From contig NC_057861.1 in assembly GCF_019393635.1 (NCBI RefSeq), positions 59,814,532 through 59,878,531 of the forward strand: DNA of 64,000 bases, given 5' to 3'. Positions 24,468-37,200 of the stretch are shown here, in pieces. Under the pieces are notes generated by a model. It was not told the origin of the DNA. It did not search any database and saw only the letters and a list, made by a program, of their open reading frames with translations. Each line of letters opens with the position of its first letter. Within the stretch, counting starts at the first letter, position 1. Made by a program: the position numbers and the translations under genes. This DNA comes from Dromiciops gliroides (lineage: Eukaryota > Chordata > Mammalia > Microbiotheria > Microbiotheriidae).

Positions 24468-24543
24468 TCCTTAGACTTTTGAACCGCAGTTGTCACCTCT
24501 GCTGCTATCTACTAGTTTTAGCTGTTGAATAACCTCTTTCTTT

Positions 24544-24704
24544 TCTTTTTTTCTTTTTTTTCTTTTTTGGTGAGGCAATTGGAGTTAAGTGACTTGCCTA
24601 GGGTCACACAGCTAGTAAGTGTTAAGTGTCTGAGGCCAGATTTGAACTCAGGTCCTCCTGAATTCAGGGCTGGTGCTCTATCCACTGCGCCACCTAGCTG
24701 CCCA
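24544..24704 (-). mobile_element. MAR1/WSINE1-type SINE
   Basis: Same orientation, about 75 nt from the previous copy. It has its own TSD ataacctctttctt, so it is an independent insertion. Confidence 0.92.
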
Positions 24705-24719
24705 AGATAACCTCTTTCT

Positions 24720-25283
24720 TAAGAGAGGAATCTAACATTTCTTTGAACTATAAACCCAGTATAATATAATAAAATAATCTTTGAAATTTCAGACATTATC
24801 CATCTGCACCCATACACTGATCTAGAGAAGCCCTTGTACATTTAAGTCCTTCTAAATCTAAGTCTATCTTGTGTACTGAGCTTCTGTTGCTCAGATTCTC
24901 TCAGATTGGTCATGGGGGTGGATTTCATAGATTGCAAGGTCATTATGTGTTAACAACATGACTTAGCAGCCAAAAAAAAAAAAAAAGATTCATCACAACC
25001 TTAGGTTGCATTAGGAAAGGCAGAATGCCAAAAGTAAGGTAGATGATAAATCTTTTGTACAATGCCCTGGTCAGATAATAACTGGAGTATCAGGGTCAGT
25101 TCTGATGCCTCATTTTAGGAGGGACACTCACAAGCTGGTAAATATCCAGAATGGAGTAACTAGAAATAGGGAGCAAGCTTGCTCTCCCTACACACATACA
25201 CACCCTTTCCCTACTCTGCTTCTTTTTTTCCCCAACCATATAAGGAATATCAGGAGGCTTAATAATGGCAAAGCTCTACAGAA
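24720..25283. other. No gene recognised
   Basis: An A-run at 24972 and otherwise unassigned sequence. Confidence 0.35.
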
Positions 25284-25470
25284 ATGAGTTCTGATTTTGA
25301 TGTTTTGAGTTTGACATGTTTATAGGTTAGCCTAGTATCCAGCTGGTCGCATATTCATAGAAAATCTAAGCTGAGAGAAACCTTAGAATATAGAATGTCA
25401 GATTTCAGAACTGTGATCAATGAAATGACCAATCATGACATCAGAGGACTGATGATGAAGCCTGCCTGGA
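25284..25470. repeat. Left arm of large inverted repeat
   Basis: About 187 bp, roughly 95 percent identical by eye to the reverse complement of 28369-28557. It begins tgagttctgattttgatg and ends gatgatgaagcctgcct. It holds an L2 piece joined to an L1 3' UTR piece, the same joint as in the right arm. Confidence 0.9.
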
Positions 25471-26883
25471 AAATAATCTCAGCTCATCTTTTTGTGTGTT
25501 CTGATGCTCCAGGAGTTGATTTATGGCTGTGTTAGGAGTTTTTTTTTTGTTTTTTTTTAAGTAATTGTGTCAGGAGTTGTGAGTTCTTAATGCCTTTGCT
25601 CCACCAGCTTGGCTCTGCTCACCCCCCCAGTCCCATAATTTTATAACTGCTAATGGTTGGGATGGGGGTGGGAAAATAACAAATCTTTGTTTATTTGACC
25701 ATACCAAGATGCTAGAAGCTCAGTGTTGCTGTCCTGTTCTGTCCAGACGAAAGTAAGGTGATAGATCCTGCCCGAGTATCCAACAGAAGAGGTTGGCCAC
25801 AGCAAGTCAATTGTCATCTACCTCCTCCCTTATTCACTCCCCTTGGCTGCTATGCCTTCCAAACACACTTAGTTATGGAGAGAAGGGATAGATCCTGGAG
25901 TGGGAAGAGGGAGAGGGACTAGGGTGAAGCCACTTGGGGAAAATTAGGAAGAGAGAACTACTTTGAAGAGGGAGAAGCAGGGATGTGAGATGGGGGCCTG
26001 GAGGGAAGGGGTAGAAGGAAGAGGTACACATAGAATTGGTCTAGATGGACCAGATCTGACTGCTTGGAGGGGTGTAGGGTGGTCATGAGGATATCTGAGC
26101 TGTCTGAGCTGTCCCTACATTAATCTTTAGCCTGGGAAGGAGAAGGAGAAGTATACAATGACCTTTCCTCCACCCTCTCCTGCAGTGACAGGTTGCAGAA
26201 CAGTAGGGCTTCTCACCAGGGCCATTACTATCCCCCAAAAGTGTAGCAAACGCCTTTTTTCTGATAATGAGGGGAGTACTTTGTGGGCTAAATGTAAGTT
26301 CTGGGAAACCTCGAAGATGGCCATGACCTCTGGAACGAGGGTACATTCATCATTCATTTCTAAGAAATTGAGTTGCTCTTTCTCTTTTACCCCATCGGCA
26401 TATTACTGATTGAGCAGGCAGACTTTGAACTTGAGGATGTGAAAACTGCAGTCATCTAAAATTTTAATCATTGTTTACTTGGCAGGGGGTAGTTACAGGA
26501 AGAGGATTTCTTTGAGTAGAGCACGCTAGGCTTTACTAAGTTCCTCCGAGTGCTAGCTTTACTGTTCTATACTCATTGCCACATTTTTCAAGCTCATCAT
26601 AAATAGCTTTTCTAAACTCTTCTATGAAACCTGGTGCAGGAAGCAGGGACATAGATATGTATAGACAGAGTAGATCGAGTATAAGCTGTGGGGTATATGG
26701 TAGGCCCCTGCCCAAAGACTTCTCCTGAGCTGACCTGCCAAGGCAAGTAACTCAAGATTCACATTAGAGTAAATACTTTGGACGACACTTATTTCCATAG
26801 GGCCTCTGATAAATTGTACATGATATTCCTTCCTATAAGTAATCTAGTGGCAGGGGGCATCAAAGTTAGCAATTAGGAACACG
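25471..26883. other. No gene recognised; purine-rich part
   Basis: 25880-26020 is purine-rich. 26160-26405 is open in one plus frame and has a faint lectin-like spacing, which I do not accept as a gene. Confidence 0.35.
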
Positions 26884-27128
26884 TTGTTCAGTTGTTTTCA
26901 TCATGTCCAATTCTTTGTGGCTCCATTTTGAGTTTTCTTGGCAAAGATACTAGAGTGGTTTGCTATTTCCTTCTCCAGCTCATTTTATAGATGAGGAAAC
27001 TGAGGCAAACAGTTAAGTGATTTTTTTCAGCGTCACACAGCTAGTAAATGAGGCCAGATTTGAACTCAGGAAGATGGGTCTTCCTGACTCTAGGTCCAGC
27101 ACCATATCTACTGTGCCGCATAGCTGCC
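26884..27128 (-). mobile_element. RTE-tailed tRNA SINE
   Basis: Minus-strand copy. It starts with the complement of the RTE/BovB-like tail (gttgttcagttgttttcatc), then tgaggaaactgaggcaaaca, and ends at the tRNA-like head. Sister copies are at 48319 and 51961. Confidence 0.8.
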
Positions 27129-28304
27129 AAGTTAGGACCATATCAACATACTATATATGAGAAGAGATTCCGTGGAAGTGCTAGTTGGACTGAAGAGAGC
27201 CATGGTAATGTGAGAATCAGTAGAGAAGCAAGAACACTAGATCTGGGATTAAAGGACCTTTTTACTTGTGTAATATTGAGTGGTTGAGTCACTTACTCTC
27301 TAAACTTCATCCTTCCCCTCTGTGAAAAAAAAAAATGGAGATCAACCAAATATGTTCAGCTTTCTCTTCTACTTCTAATTCCTGTGCTCTATGACCTTTG
27401 AGGACCCATCAAATTCTGAGATCCTGTTATTGGTATGAGTAAACCTCCATGCCCTCCTCTATTATGAACTCCTTCCCACTATGCGTCCACATTACAAATG
27501 AGAAAAATGAAGCTCAGGAAAAAGAATTGATTCAGAAGTGTCAAAGGTCTCTGGGGAAGGTAGACATCCAATGGAAAGTGAAGAAGTATCTTCAGGGTTT
27601 ATAGGATTGGATTTGAGTCCTTGCCTTTTTTGCCAACCTCCCCCCAACCCCCTGACAAATTCTCTTACACATGATATATTGATAGCTTGAGTACTTGAAT
27701 GAGGGCAAAGAGTTTTTTTTTTCTTTTTTGTGTGTGGAGACTTAAATAAAAGTAAATTCTGATACTCTCAAGGGAAAGCTGGAGGAAGAAGCATTAACTA
27801 AAGAGTGATTGTTGTGAAGTTCTTGTGACTGAACCTGATTCAAGTGAGTTCTGAGCTTTGTCAATGGACCGTTACTTACATGAGGTTTTCCCTCTAACTC
27901 TGATAATCTATGTTTTGTGGTACTTTGGAGCTGTGATTCTAGGTCCCATTTTTCAAGATCCTTTCTCTCAATTTGTTTATCTATGTTCTAAGGTCCTATT
28001 CCACCTCTGACATTCCCATTCTTTTCATTAAAAAAAATTATTATGAACTCAACAAGCATTAGTGACAAAACAGAAAATTATAAATGAAATGATAACAAGA
28101 TTTTGTTATTTACTGTTTGTTTTTAAATCCATATTAAATTTAACACAGTAGTAACAAGAAAGTGAAATTATTTTTTTTGCATTTAAAAACTATGTCAGTG
28201 TTCTTTTCTTTCTTTTTTGCATCTCTTTTACTATGTCAGCTTCTCCCTACAATAAAGCCATCCTTTATATCAAATAAATATTGTTTAACAAAATAAAATA
28301 ACCC
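27129..28304. other. No gene recognised
   Basis: Short A/T runs and a faint MIR-like stretch (27215-27320). Nothing else is supported. Confidence 0.35.
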
Positions 28305-28435
28305 ATGTCTGAAAATGTCTATCTCATTTGTCACCTCTAGTCTATCACCCCTCTGTCAAGAGGTGGTAGGCAGGCTTCATCATCAAGTCCTCTGATGTCA
28401 TGATTGGTCATTTCATTGATCACAGTTCTGAAATC
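28305..28435 (-). mobile_element. L1 3' UTR fragment, antisense
   Basis: gtcaagaggtggtaggcagg and catgattggtcatttcattg match the antisense L1 3' UTR wording. It runs past the outer edge of the right inverted-repeat arm. Confidence 0.7.
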
Positions 28436-28557
28436 TGACACTATCTATTCTAAAGTCTCTCTCAGCTTAGATTTTCTATGAATATATGACCAGCTGGATA
28501 CTAGGCTAACCTATAAACATGTCAAACTCAACACATCAAAATCAGAACTCACTATTT
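28369..28557. repeat. Right arm of large inverted repeat
   Basis: Partner of 25284-25470. Because both the L1 and the L2 piece continue beyond this arm, it is probably the source and the left arm the copy. Confidence 0.9.
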
Positions 28558-29225
28558 TTCCTTTTAACCCACCCCTCTCTTAAACATCCCTGTTTCTGTC
28601 AAAAACACTGCCATTCTTCCAGTCCTTAGGGTTCATAAACTCAGCAGCATTTTGATTCCTTATTCTCTCATCCCACATATCCAATCAGTTACCTAATCTT
28701 GCCATCACTATCTCTGTACCATCTTTTGAAATTAGTCCCTCTCTCCATTTACTCAACCACCACCTGTGTTCAAGCTCTTATCAGTGCTCATCTGGACTAT
28801 TGAAATGACTTTCTAATTGATCTTCCTCCAAGTCTCTCCCCATGCCAAGCCATCCTTCACACAGTTGCTAAAGTGACTTTTTATAAACACAGATGTGACT
28901 ATGTCACTTCCTTCCTCAAATACCAGCTCTTCCCTTTGGATTCTAGGAAAAAATATCAGCTCCTCTATTTGGTTGTTAAAGTCCTTCACAAACAGACTTC
29001 AACCAATCATATGTCCTCCTCTACATCCATTCTACAGTCTGGTCAAACTGGCCTTCTCTCTCTTCAGATGGCCCTCCATCTTCCATTTCTATTGCACTGG
29101 CCATCACTCATGCTGGGAATGTACTCCTTCTTCACCTCTGCCTCACAAAATGCTTCACTTCCTTCAAGAGTCATTTGAAGTACCATCTCCTACATGAAAG
29201 TTTTCTTCATCCTCTCTTCCCCTCT
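28436..29225 (+). repeat. L2 LINE 3' region
   Basis: Long L2 stretch: gtcaaactcaacacatcaaa, ctcatcccacatatccaatc, gactatgtcacttccttcct, then ggtcaaactggccttctctc. Confidence 0.8.
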
Positions 29226-29850
29226 AATATAATAGAAAGAGATATGGCCCTGGAGTCAAAGGACCTCTTTTCAAATGGGTCGTCCAATGTTTACTGTGTG
29301 ATTTTTGCACAAGTGCCTTAATCTCTCTGATCTCAGTTTCCCCATTTGAAAATGAGGGGGTTGGACTCAATGTGCTCTTCTAGTTCTTGATCTAGGGTCC
29401 TATGATTCCTGGCTACTTTGTATTTTTTTTATCTATACTTCTCTATATATGGGGACAATTTCCCACACAGTCTTCAGTGAATGTAAATTTTTTAAAAAAT
29501 GTCTTTGTATCCCCCAGGACCTGACACAATGTTTGGTACATAGTAGGTACTTAATTAATGTTTGTTGATTTGGCACTGATTGTGTTTCTCCATGGCTAAA
29601 CCAAGTAATTTGACCTGAGGGAGTATAGGGGAGGACTATAGTGAAGGTAGGAATTGGGGGCTGCTTCTTAGTTTTCTTGGGGTTGGGCCAACATTGGGAA
29701 ACTCAAAGCCAGCAAGAGGTCCAGCTGGGTTTGCCTAGGAAAGAAAAAGGGAATCAGCCACCAGAAAGAGATGTTTTCTCTTCTGCAGACAATCTTTTAG
29801 CTCAGCAGAATATAAGGGCCAGCAGTATAGAAGAGGCAAAGCACAAAAAT
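29226..29850. other. MIR-like SINE, then unassigned sequence
   Basis: 29230-29410 is a MIR-like SINE (ggccctggagtcaaaggacc, ggactcaatgtgctcttcta). 29480-29570 is the tail of another. The rest precedes the lectin gene's 3' end. Confidence 0.55.
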
Positions 29851-29852
29851 AT

Positions 29853-29858
29853 TTTATT
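29853..29858 (-). terminator. Probable polyadenylation signal of the CLEC4G-like gene
   Basis: AATAAA read on the minus strand, about 195 nt past the stop codon. It is the first canonical hexamer downstream and would give a short 3' UTR ending near 29835. It is in the right place, but no transcript evidence is available. Confidence 0.6.
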
Positions 29859-30052
29859 TGTCTCCCATATGTACATGTTAATCCCATAACCCTGCTCAAT
29901 TGTAGGGATCCATGGTCCAGAGAGTACAAGTTTGAAAAGGCAATGTCCAATCAGGCCTCTTATCTAGGCACCAGATGTTCCATGAAGACTGATTTGTGGC
30001 TGGAGAGAGCTCATTCAGCAAGCCACCTCCCAGCCCCTTCCACTGCTGAAGC

Positions 30053-30191
30053 TCAACAGATCTGCCTCTTCTCACAGATCCAGTTGTCAGAGGTTAGCTC
30101 ACATGTATAGTCATTCCATTTGCCATGGTGCAACATCATGACACAGTTCTCCTTCCCCCGGCTGTCGTTGGGTTCCCCAGGGTTCCAGTTG
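30053..30191 (-). CDS. CLEC4G: CLEC4G-like exon 9 (Ca/sugar site and stop)
   Basis: 139 nt, starting in phase 2 after TCACCACAG and ending in TGA at 30053-30055. It encodes NWNPGEPNDSRGKENC, then VMMLHHGKWNDYTC and ending NWICEKRQIC. EPN (mannose-type specificity), EN and WND supply the Ca-binding and sugar-contact residues. The final Cys matches the extra C-terminal Cys of human CLEC4G (EKRHNC). Confidence 0.96.
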
Positions 30192-31180
30192 CTGTGGTGA
30201 GACATAGAGAGAGAAAGAGAGAGAGAGAAAGTTCATAGTCAGTCTTAAGGCAGGGGTTTCAAGTTAGATTTCCATCCCTCAATTGGAATTCTAGATGCCA
30301 ACTTCCCTGGTTGGTCTAGATACAGTTAGACAACTCAACTCTAGACTGGCCCAACAGATTGAGATTCTAAACTCTACGATGCTTAGGAATGCCAGGGAGA
30401 AAAGGCTACCACTTCTAGGAAGTCCTCTGTAGCCATCCTAGCCCTTAGTCATTTCTCTCTCTTTGACTTCAATTGTACTTGTTATCTCTACCCTGTACAA
30501 GGTAATGATAAATTAGTAATTATTTATCCATAAGTTCAAAGGAACCTTAGAGGTTCCTATATATATATTATATACTATATATATATATATATATATACTA
30601 GAGCTATACTAGAACAGGAATCCCCTCAAGAGCATGCCCAACCAATTTTTGGAAACCTTTTGATAAAGACTTAATTCACTACTTCCTAAAGCAACCCATT
30701 CTACTTCAGAACAGTTTGAATTGTTAGAAAGTTGTTGTTGTTTTGGTTTTTCTCATCTCAACAAATCCACATTTCCTTTTATAAAACTTCTTCCCATTAT
30801 TCTTGGTTATGTCCTCTGAGGTTAATCAGAACAAGCCTAATGGTGCATCAAATAGCTTGGAGACACATATCCTGTCCTTCCTGAGTCTTCTTTTGTTTGG
30901 AGACATCTCCAGTTCTTTCAACCAATACTTCTATGGGAAGGTCTCAAGGCACCTCACTGACCTCCTCTTCCTTTTCTAGATGCACTCCATGTTCTGGGTG
31001 TCTCTTAAAATACTGTGCTCAGAACAAACCACAGCAGTCCAGATGTAATCTGATCATAGAAAAATAAATGTTTTCTGAATCTGTACATTATGTCCCCCAG
31101 TGTAGGAGGAGATGCTGTTAGCTTTCATCTTATTACCACTGAACATGTTTGTTATATAACTGTATTGAAATGGTATCTTA

Positions 31181-31228
<48 letters not shown>

Positions 31229-34200
31229 TATAAACTAGACTGCTCTTTAAGGACATGAACCATATCTTATTCATCTCCATATCCCTTTCTGCATCAAGTG
31301 TTAGGGCCCCACATCTAGTGAGGACTTGACAAATATTAGTTGAATGAATGACTGAATTGGGAAGCCACTATACGCCTGAGGTCCTATTTCTTGCCAAACT
31401 CTTTCAAGGATGAGTCAGGGACCCAAATGCCTATATTCTGGGTTAAGACTCACGTGTAGCCAAGCTTTGTGTCATCAATCCACTTATGAACCCCTTCTTT
31501 GACTTTTCTGAGGCCAATCCAGTATCCCAGCTTCTCAGTAGGGGTCAGGAAGTTCTGGAAAGGGAGAGACAGGTATTTCATTCAGCTGATGTTAAACCAA
31601 TGGAAACTGGTATCTGATGCCTTGACATAATGCATGGAAGCCAGAGGAAAAGCGGTCTTTGATCTTAAGGATTTGTAGCTGGTGAGAAAGGACACACAGA
31701 GAGAACTGTTAATATAAGGTGGCAACTGAGAGGTGAAACCCTGCATCCTTGAAAGAATCAAAGATCTGAGTTTCAGTACAGATCCAATCATCCAATATGG
31801 CTCTTAAACTTCCTTGAGCTTCAGTTCTTTCCTCCATATGGTAATGATATTGTTCACAGTATGCTCACAAATAAAGGCCAGATGAGAGTGAATGAAAAGA
31901 TTTTTGTAACCAGCAACTATTAAAAAAAGTATATGGGCTTATTAAGATTTGTTAGTGTATGTTACATTATTATAAATATGGGGGGGGGGGAACGACAAAA
32001 TCTCCATCTCCATTAAAATAGTTAAATAACCTGGTCCAGTTGGTCCAAAGGAATATGGAAGATGGAAAGATGAGAGAGACACAAGGTGAATGTGCATGAG
32101 GCGGGAGGGGAAAGAAAGGGGGAGAAAGGGGAAGAGAGAGGGCAGGAGGGAGAGAGAGAGAGAAAAGAGGGAGGGAAAGAGAAAGGGAAATAGAGGACAG
32201 AGAGAGAGGGAGGAAGAAGGAAGAGAAAGAGAGGGAAAGGGGGCACATCCAGAGGCATAGAAGCACAAGGAGAGAAGGAAGGAAGGAAGGAAGCACTCAG
32301 TGGGATAACTCTTTGATTTTCCCCCCACTCACTGGGTAGGGATGGAGAATGGAGGGGAGAAGAACATTGTTCAGGCACTTGGAAGAGAGGAGGTAAATGG
32401 TAGTGATTCATCATAAGCCACCATGAAATGAAAATAGAGACTTATTTGAGTAATGCCAGTAGGCAGCATTCTTATAGCAACCTTAGGGATTTCTTTGAGA
32501 GCATATAGGAAATGAATATTAAAGTTCTTTCAAAAACAAACAAACAAAGGCAGCCTGGATGAGAGGTATTCTTATGAATTGTAAACATTGAATTGAAGCC
32601 AGGACTCCATATAGACCAGAGATCAAAAGGTATGATCCATAGGAGGCAGAGCTACAGTGACTAATGATGAGGACCTTTGAGAAGCTGCCATGACCTCCCA
32701 ACTACGAGAGATGGAAAGTGTTGGTGAACATTCAGCAGCTGTGCCTGACAAATGCTGTTAGGAGAAAAGCACTGAAAGGGGTTTTTGCTTGCTTGCTACA
32801 GATGTTCCCAGGCTAGGACTGTAAATCTCAGAGATTAGGTAGATCTCTGGGTTAGGGTTCTTGTCCCTCTGTGATCTTAGATATGAATCTTTTCTGTATC
32901 CATGAATTGAGAAGCAAAAATTATTCATATTTTGAACTTTCCGTGCCTGAGTACTTGTGAAGGGAGCTGATGGCTGCTTTTGGAGGGCTGTGGGTGGTAT
33001 CAGGTACTGGCATTCCCAGATTTCACTTGGCTGGCACCAATAAGTAAGAGAGAGAGAGATGAAAAGTCCTCACAGTGTTTTTAGGTCCTTTGTGTGAGGA
33101 AGAAGCCTTTGCCAAGAGAGCTATGTATAAATAAGAGAGACTAACTGCAAGAAGAGTTTAGAAGGATAGGTCCTTGTGACCTCTGGTAGTTAACAAAAGG
33201 ATCACTATCACATCCAATAGTTTCTTTGCTTTTTCCCACCCCTTAAATCTAAGTATAACACTGACTATCTTTATCCAGGCCCTTGCCTGAGAATTAGGTA
33301 TGTCACATTCCACCCCACCCATAACAAGATTTTCCAGTACCCTTAAGGGGGGATTGGGAGGTGTTACATAACTTCTAGTTTCTAGTTTCTCCCTTTTCCA
33401 ATGAATCCTTCAAATATCTGTCAAGGAAACCTTCCTAAGAAACAAAAAAATTATCACTTTTTTCATGTAATATAATAGTTTACCTAGAAAGTTCTTAAAA
33501 GGTCACCTAAAAATTAATTGAAATAATTAATTACTTCAACAAAGTAGTAGAACATTAATTAAACCTATACAAATCCTAAATCTTTCTGTATGTTACCAAC
33601 AAAATTTAACTGGAAGAGATGGGAAGTGAAATTATATCCAAAATATTTACAGAATTTTAAAAATATTTGAGAGTCTATCTATCAAGACACATGCATAGGA
33701 AATATATGAATACAAATATAAAACATGTCTTACATAAAGACAGACTTCAGGAACTAGAGAGAGGTTAATTGCTCAAAGTTGAACCATGTTAATATTTTAA
33801 AAAAGAACAATTCTACCTCAATTCATTTACTTATTCAGTGTTATACCAATTAAACTACCAAAGGGTGACTTTATAGAATTAGAAAAAATAATGATGAATA
33901 ATAATAATTCATTTTGTTGTGGTACCAAAGTCCCCCAGAAGTTTTCTGGGGCACATTGAGGAATCTTCTCCTTGAGAAACTAAACCAGAGGACAGATACG
34001 CCTAGAGAGATAAGTGGAACCAAATCCGACTGAGCTAGCTTTGGAATCTCCACCCTTCATTCTGATCTCCCTTACCCCTGGGGATATAAATTTGGGTGTG
34101 GCTGTGGCCTTTGTGTCCTGAAGAGATCCATAGCCACCCCTCACCCAATTCCTCTAGTCACCACCAGTGGGGGATAGTCCTCCCTCACTAAAGGAACTTT

Positions 34201-37200
34201 CCACAGGCAGATGGTCACACACCCATCAGTCTCCTATAAAAGTACCTAGCAGTCTCCTGCTAGAGGAGATTGGTACCTCTGAGACATGTGCTTTGTGCCT
34301 ATCTCCCCATGAGAAGTCCAAGGATTTCTTTCATGGTTTCCCTCCCCCCCACCCTTCCCTTCCCTTGTCCCTAAATAAACTACCACCTTATTCTAACTGC
34401 TTTTGTGTGTGAGAGGGTGTAATTCTTTAAAGAGGAATTCCTAAGAACCCCAACCCCTAACCCAAACCCCATACCCCATTTCACCCATAACGATTTGAAA
34501 TAATAAAAGTTCAAGAATTGAAAGGAAAAAAATGCAAAAAAAAAAAAAAGTGGGAAGGAGGGGGACCCAGCAGTACCAGATCTCAAAGTAGAGTAGAAAA
34601 CAATAATTATTAAAACTATTTATCAAATCTGGCCTCAGACACTTGACATTTACTAGCTGTGTGACCCTGGGCAAGTCACTTAACCCTCATTGCCCCGCCC
34701 CAAAAAACCAAACAAAACTCAAAAAACTACTTAGTACTGCTTTTTGTTTGTTTGTTTGTTTTGGTGTTTTTTTTTTGGCGGGGCAATGGGGGTTAAGTGA
34801 CTTGCCCAGGGTCACACAGCTAGTAAGTGTCAAGTGTCTGAGGCCGGATTTGAACTCAGGTACTCCTGAATCCAGGGCCAGCGCTTTAACCACTGCACCA
34901 TCTAGCTGCCCCAGTACTGCTTTAAAAAATAAAAAAGTTGATCAGAAAGACAGATAAGAATCATAAAAATCATAGGACCCAGTAGCAAATGAACACAATA
35001 GCATAGCATTCAATAAAACAAAGGTTCCAACTATTAGGGTAAGGCCTCTCTAGTTAACAAAAACTGCTGAGAAAACTGGAAAGAAGTCTAGAAGAAATGA
35101 AGTTAAGACCAACATCTCATACCACATGCCACTATAAATAGGTCATATCATAAACAAACTCAAGGAAGAGGGAAGGTAATATATTTCACAACTATGGATA
35201 AGAGTTATTGTCCAAACAAGAGATAGAAAGAATCAAAGGGGAAAAAAGGACAATTCTGATTCATAAAATTGAAAAGCTTTTGTATAAACAATATTAATAA
35301 ACTAAAATGAGAAGAAAAACTAGGGAGGAACTGTGGAGCAAGTTTCTCTAAAAAAAGTCTGACATCAATCAATCTACAGTATTTATTAAATATTATGTTC
35401 AAGATGTGTAGGGAACTCAAATGTATAAGAATAAGAGCTTTTCCCCAAAAGGTAAATGACCAAGGGATGTGAACAGAAAGTTCTCAAAAGAAAAAATGTT
35501 CTAAGTTACTAAGATTGAGAGAAATATAATTTAAAACCCTACAGCCCTACCACACACCCATTTGATTGGTAAAGGTGACAAAGGTAAAATGCAAAGTCCT
35601 TAACCTGGCATGCAAGGCCCTTGACAATCTGGCTCCAACCTATTTTTCCAGTCTTATTTCACATTATTTCCCTTTAGTGTTCCAAACAAATTGGACAACT
35701 AGTGGTCTTCCATCCCTTCCTTTGTGCACTTATGTAGACCCTCCTCTTATCCACTTGTTGAACTCCTTTCCTTCCTTCAGGCCCATCTCAGGTGTTACCT
35801 AATTCATGATACCTTCCCTGAACCTCTGAGACCCACATCCCCAGAAGCCATCTTCTCATGGCATTTTTCCTGGGCCTCCACTCTGAAGTGATCAAATTCT
35901 TCCTTATAGAAGAGTTATTTGTTTGTGCTAGGACCCCCATATATTTCAATGTATGATTTTTAAAGGCCAGAATTATATAGTTTAAAAAAATTTTTTTAGC
36001 ATTCCCTTTTGATAATTATAATTACAAAGGTCATTTCTCTAATATTTAAGGTTTACAAAGTAATTTCCTCACAATAACCCCAGGAGGTGTGCAGTGCACC
36101 CAATTTGTAAATTAAGAAACTGAGATTGAGGTAGATTGTCATTTGTCCAGGGTTATACAGCTAGTATGTGGCAGAGCAAGGATTCAAACAGATCTTTTTA
36201 CTCTAAGACCAATGTGTTTTGTGTACACCATTTATTTTGGCTTCTATTTTGCCTCTATTACAAAATCCCTTCAATGTAATTAGTGCTTAATCAATATTTG
36301 CAGAATTGAATTGAGGTGGGATATGAAGGAAGGGAAGGATTTAGAATTTATTTAGATATATGGAGTGGTTGAGGAGAGCCATTTGCCTCAGGGAATGAGT
36401 GATGAGTATATCCAGTGAAGAAGGGGCAAAACTTCTCCCTTCACTGACCTCACCTGCTCATATTGGTTATTGATGATCACTAGGTGAGCTTGCTTCTGGA
36501 CACAGTCATCCCTGGCCCGGGACCAAGTGAGCTTGATCTTAGAGAAGAAGTAACAGGAACCCTGGAAGTATCTCCAGGGACTAGGGCAGGGTTTGCAGAA
36601 GGATCCTGGAGAGGGGAAAGGGAAAGGGAAAACTGTCATCAGCTTTAAACTCTTCACAGGAAGAGACAGCTTCCTTGCCTCTTACTCTCATTTCACCTGT
36701 GAATAGGGGATCCATCAGTCAGTAAGCATTTATCTACTATGTCAATTGGCAATCAACATTTATTAAGCACCTACTATGTGCCAGAGGCTGTGCTAATTGA
36801 TGGGGATACAAAAAATAGCAAAAAAGGGTCCCTGCACTTGAGGAGCTCACAGTCTAACAAGATCAGAAACAGAACAGCAAAAATGGAGTGGGGATGGGGT
36901 GGTTTAATTGAGGGCAGAGGAATCTGGTTTATAGGATCAGAGGATAATAAAATCCTTCAACTTCCAGGCTCTGAGGAACCTCAAAGATCATATCATCCCT
37001 CCTCCAAAGCTATGCAGGATTCCCCTTTCTGGCAGACCTAAGAAGGGATCACTATTTGAAGACTTCCAGTATTGAGCCAGTCAGTCAATAGGCATTTATT
37101 AAATGCCTACTATGTGCCAGGCACAGTACTAAACACTGGGAATATAAAGAAAAGCAAAAGCTCATCCTTGCTCTAAAGAAATTCACAGTCGAATGGAGGA

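Larger units (their letters stand above)
33470..35580 (+). mobile_element. L1 ORF2 and 3' part, sense, interrupted
   Basis: 33480-33914, 34496-34620, 34920-35340 and 35445-35580 are consecutive parts of one L1, lying opposite to the host gene in intron 7. An LTR and two SINEs have landed in it. A short foreign repeat lies at 35340-35440. Confidence 0.8.

Noticed and set aside
26158-26409. Faint C-type-lectin-like spacing (FWETSKMAMTSG...) on the plus strand
   Set aside because: No WIGL, EPN or cysteine pattern follows, and no splice context. Probably chance, although a nearby lectin cluster made it tempting.
31942-32414. Three overlapping long open frames on the minus strand
   Set aside because: They come from the purine tract at 32095-32295 (Ser/Leu/Pro strings on the complement). 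No domain, and they lie inside intron 7.
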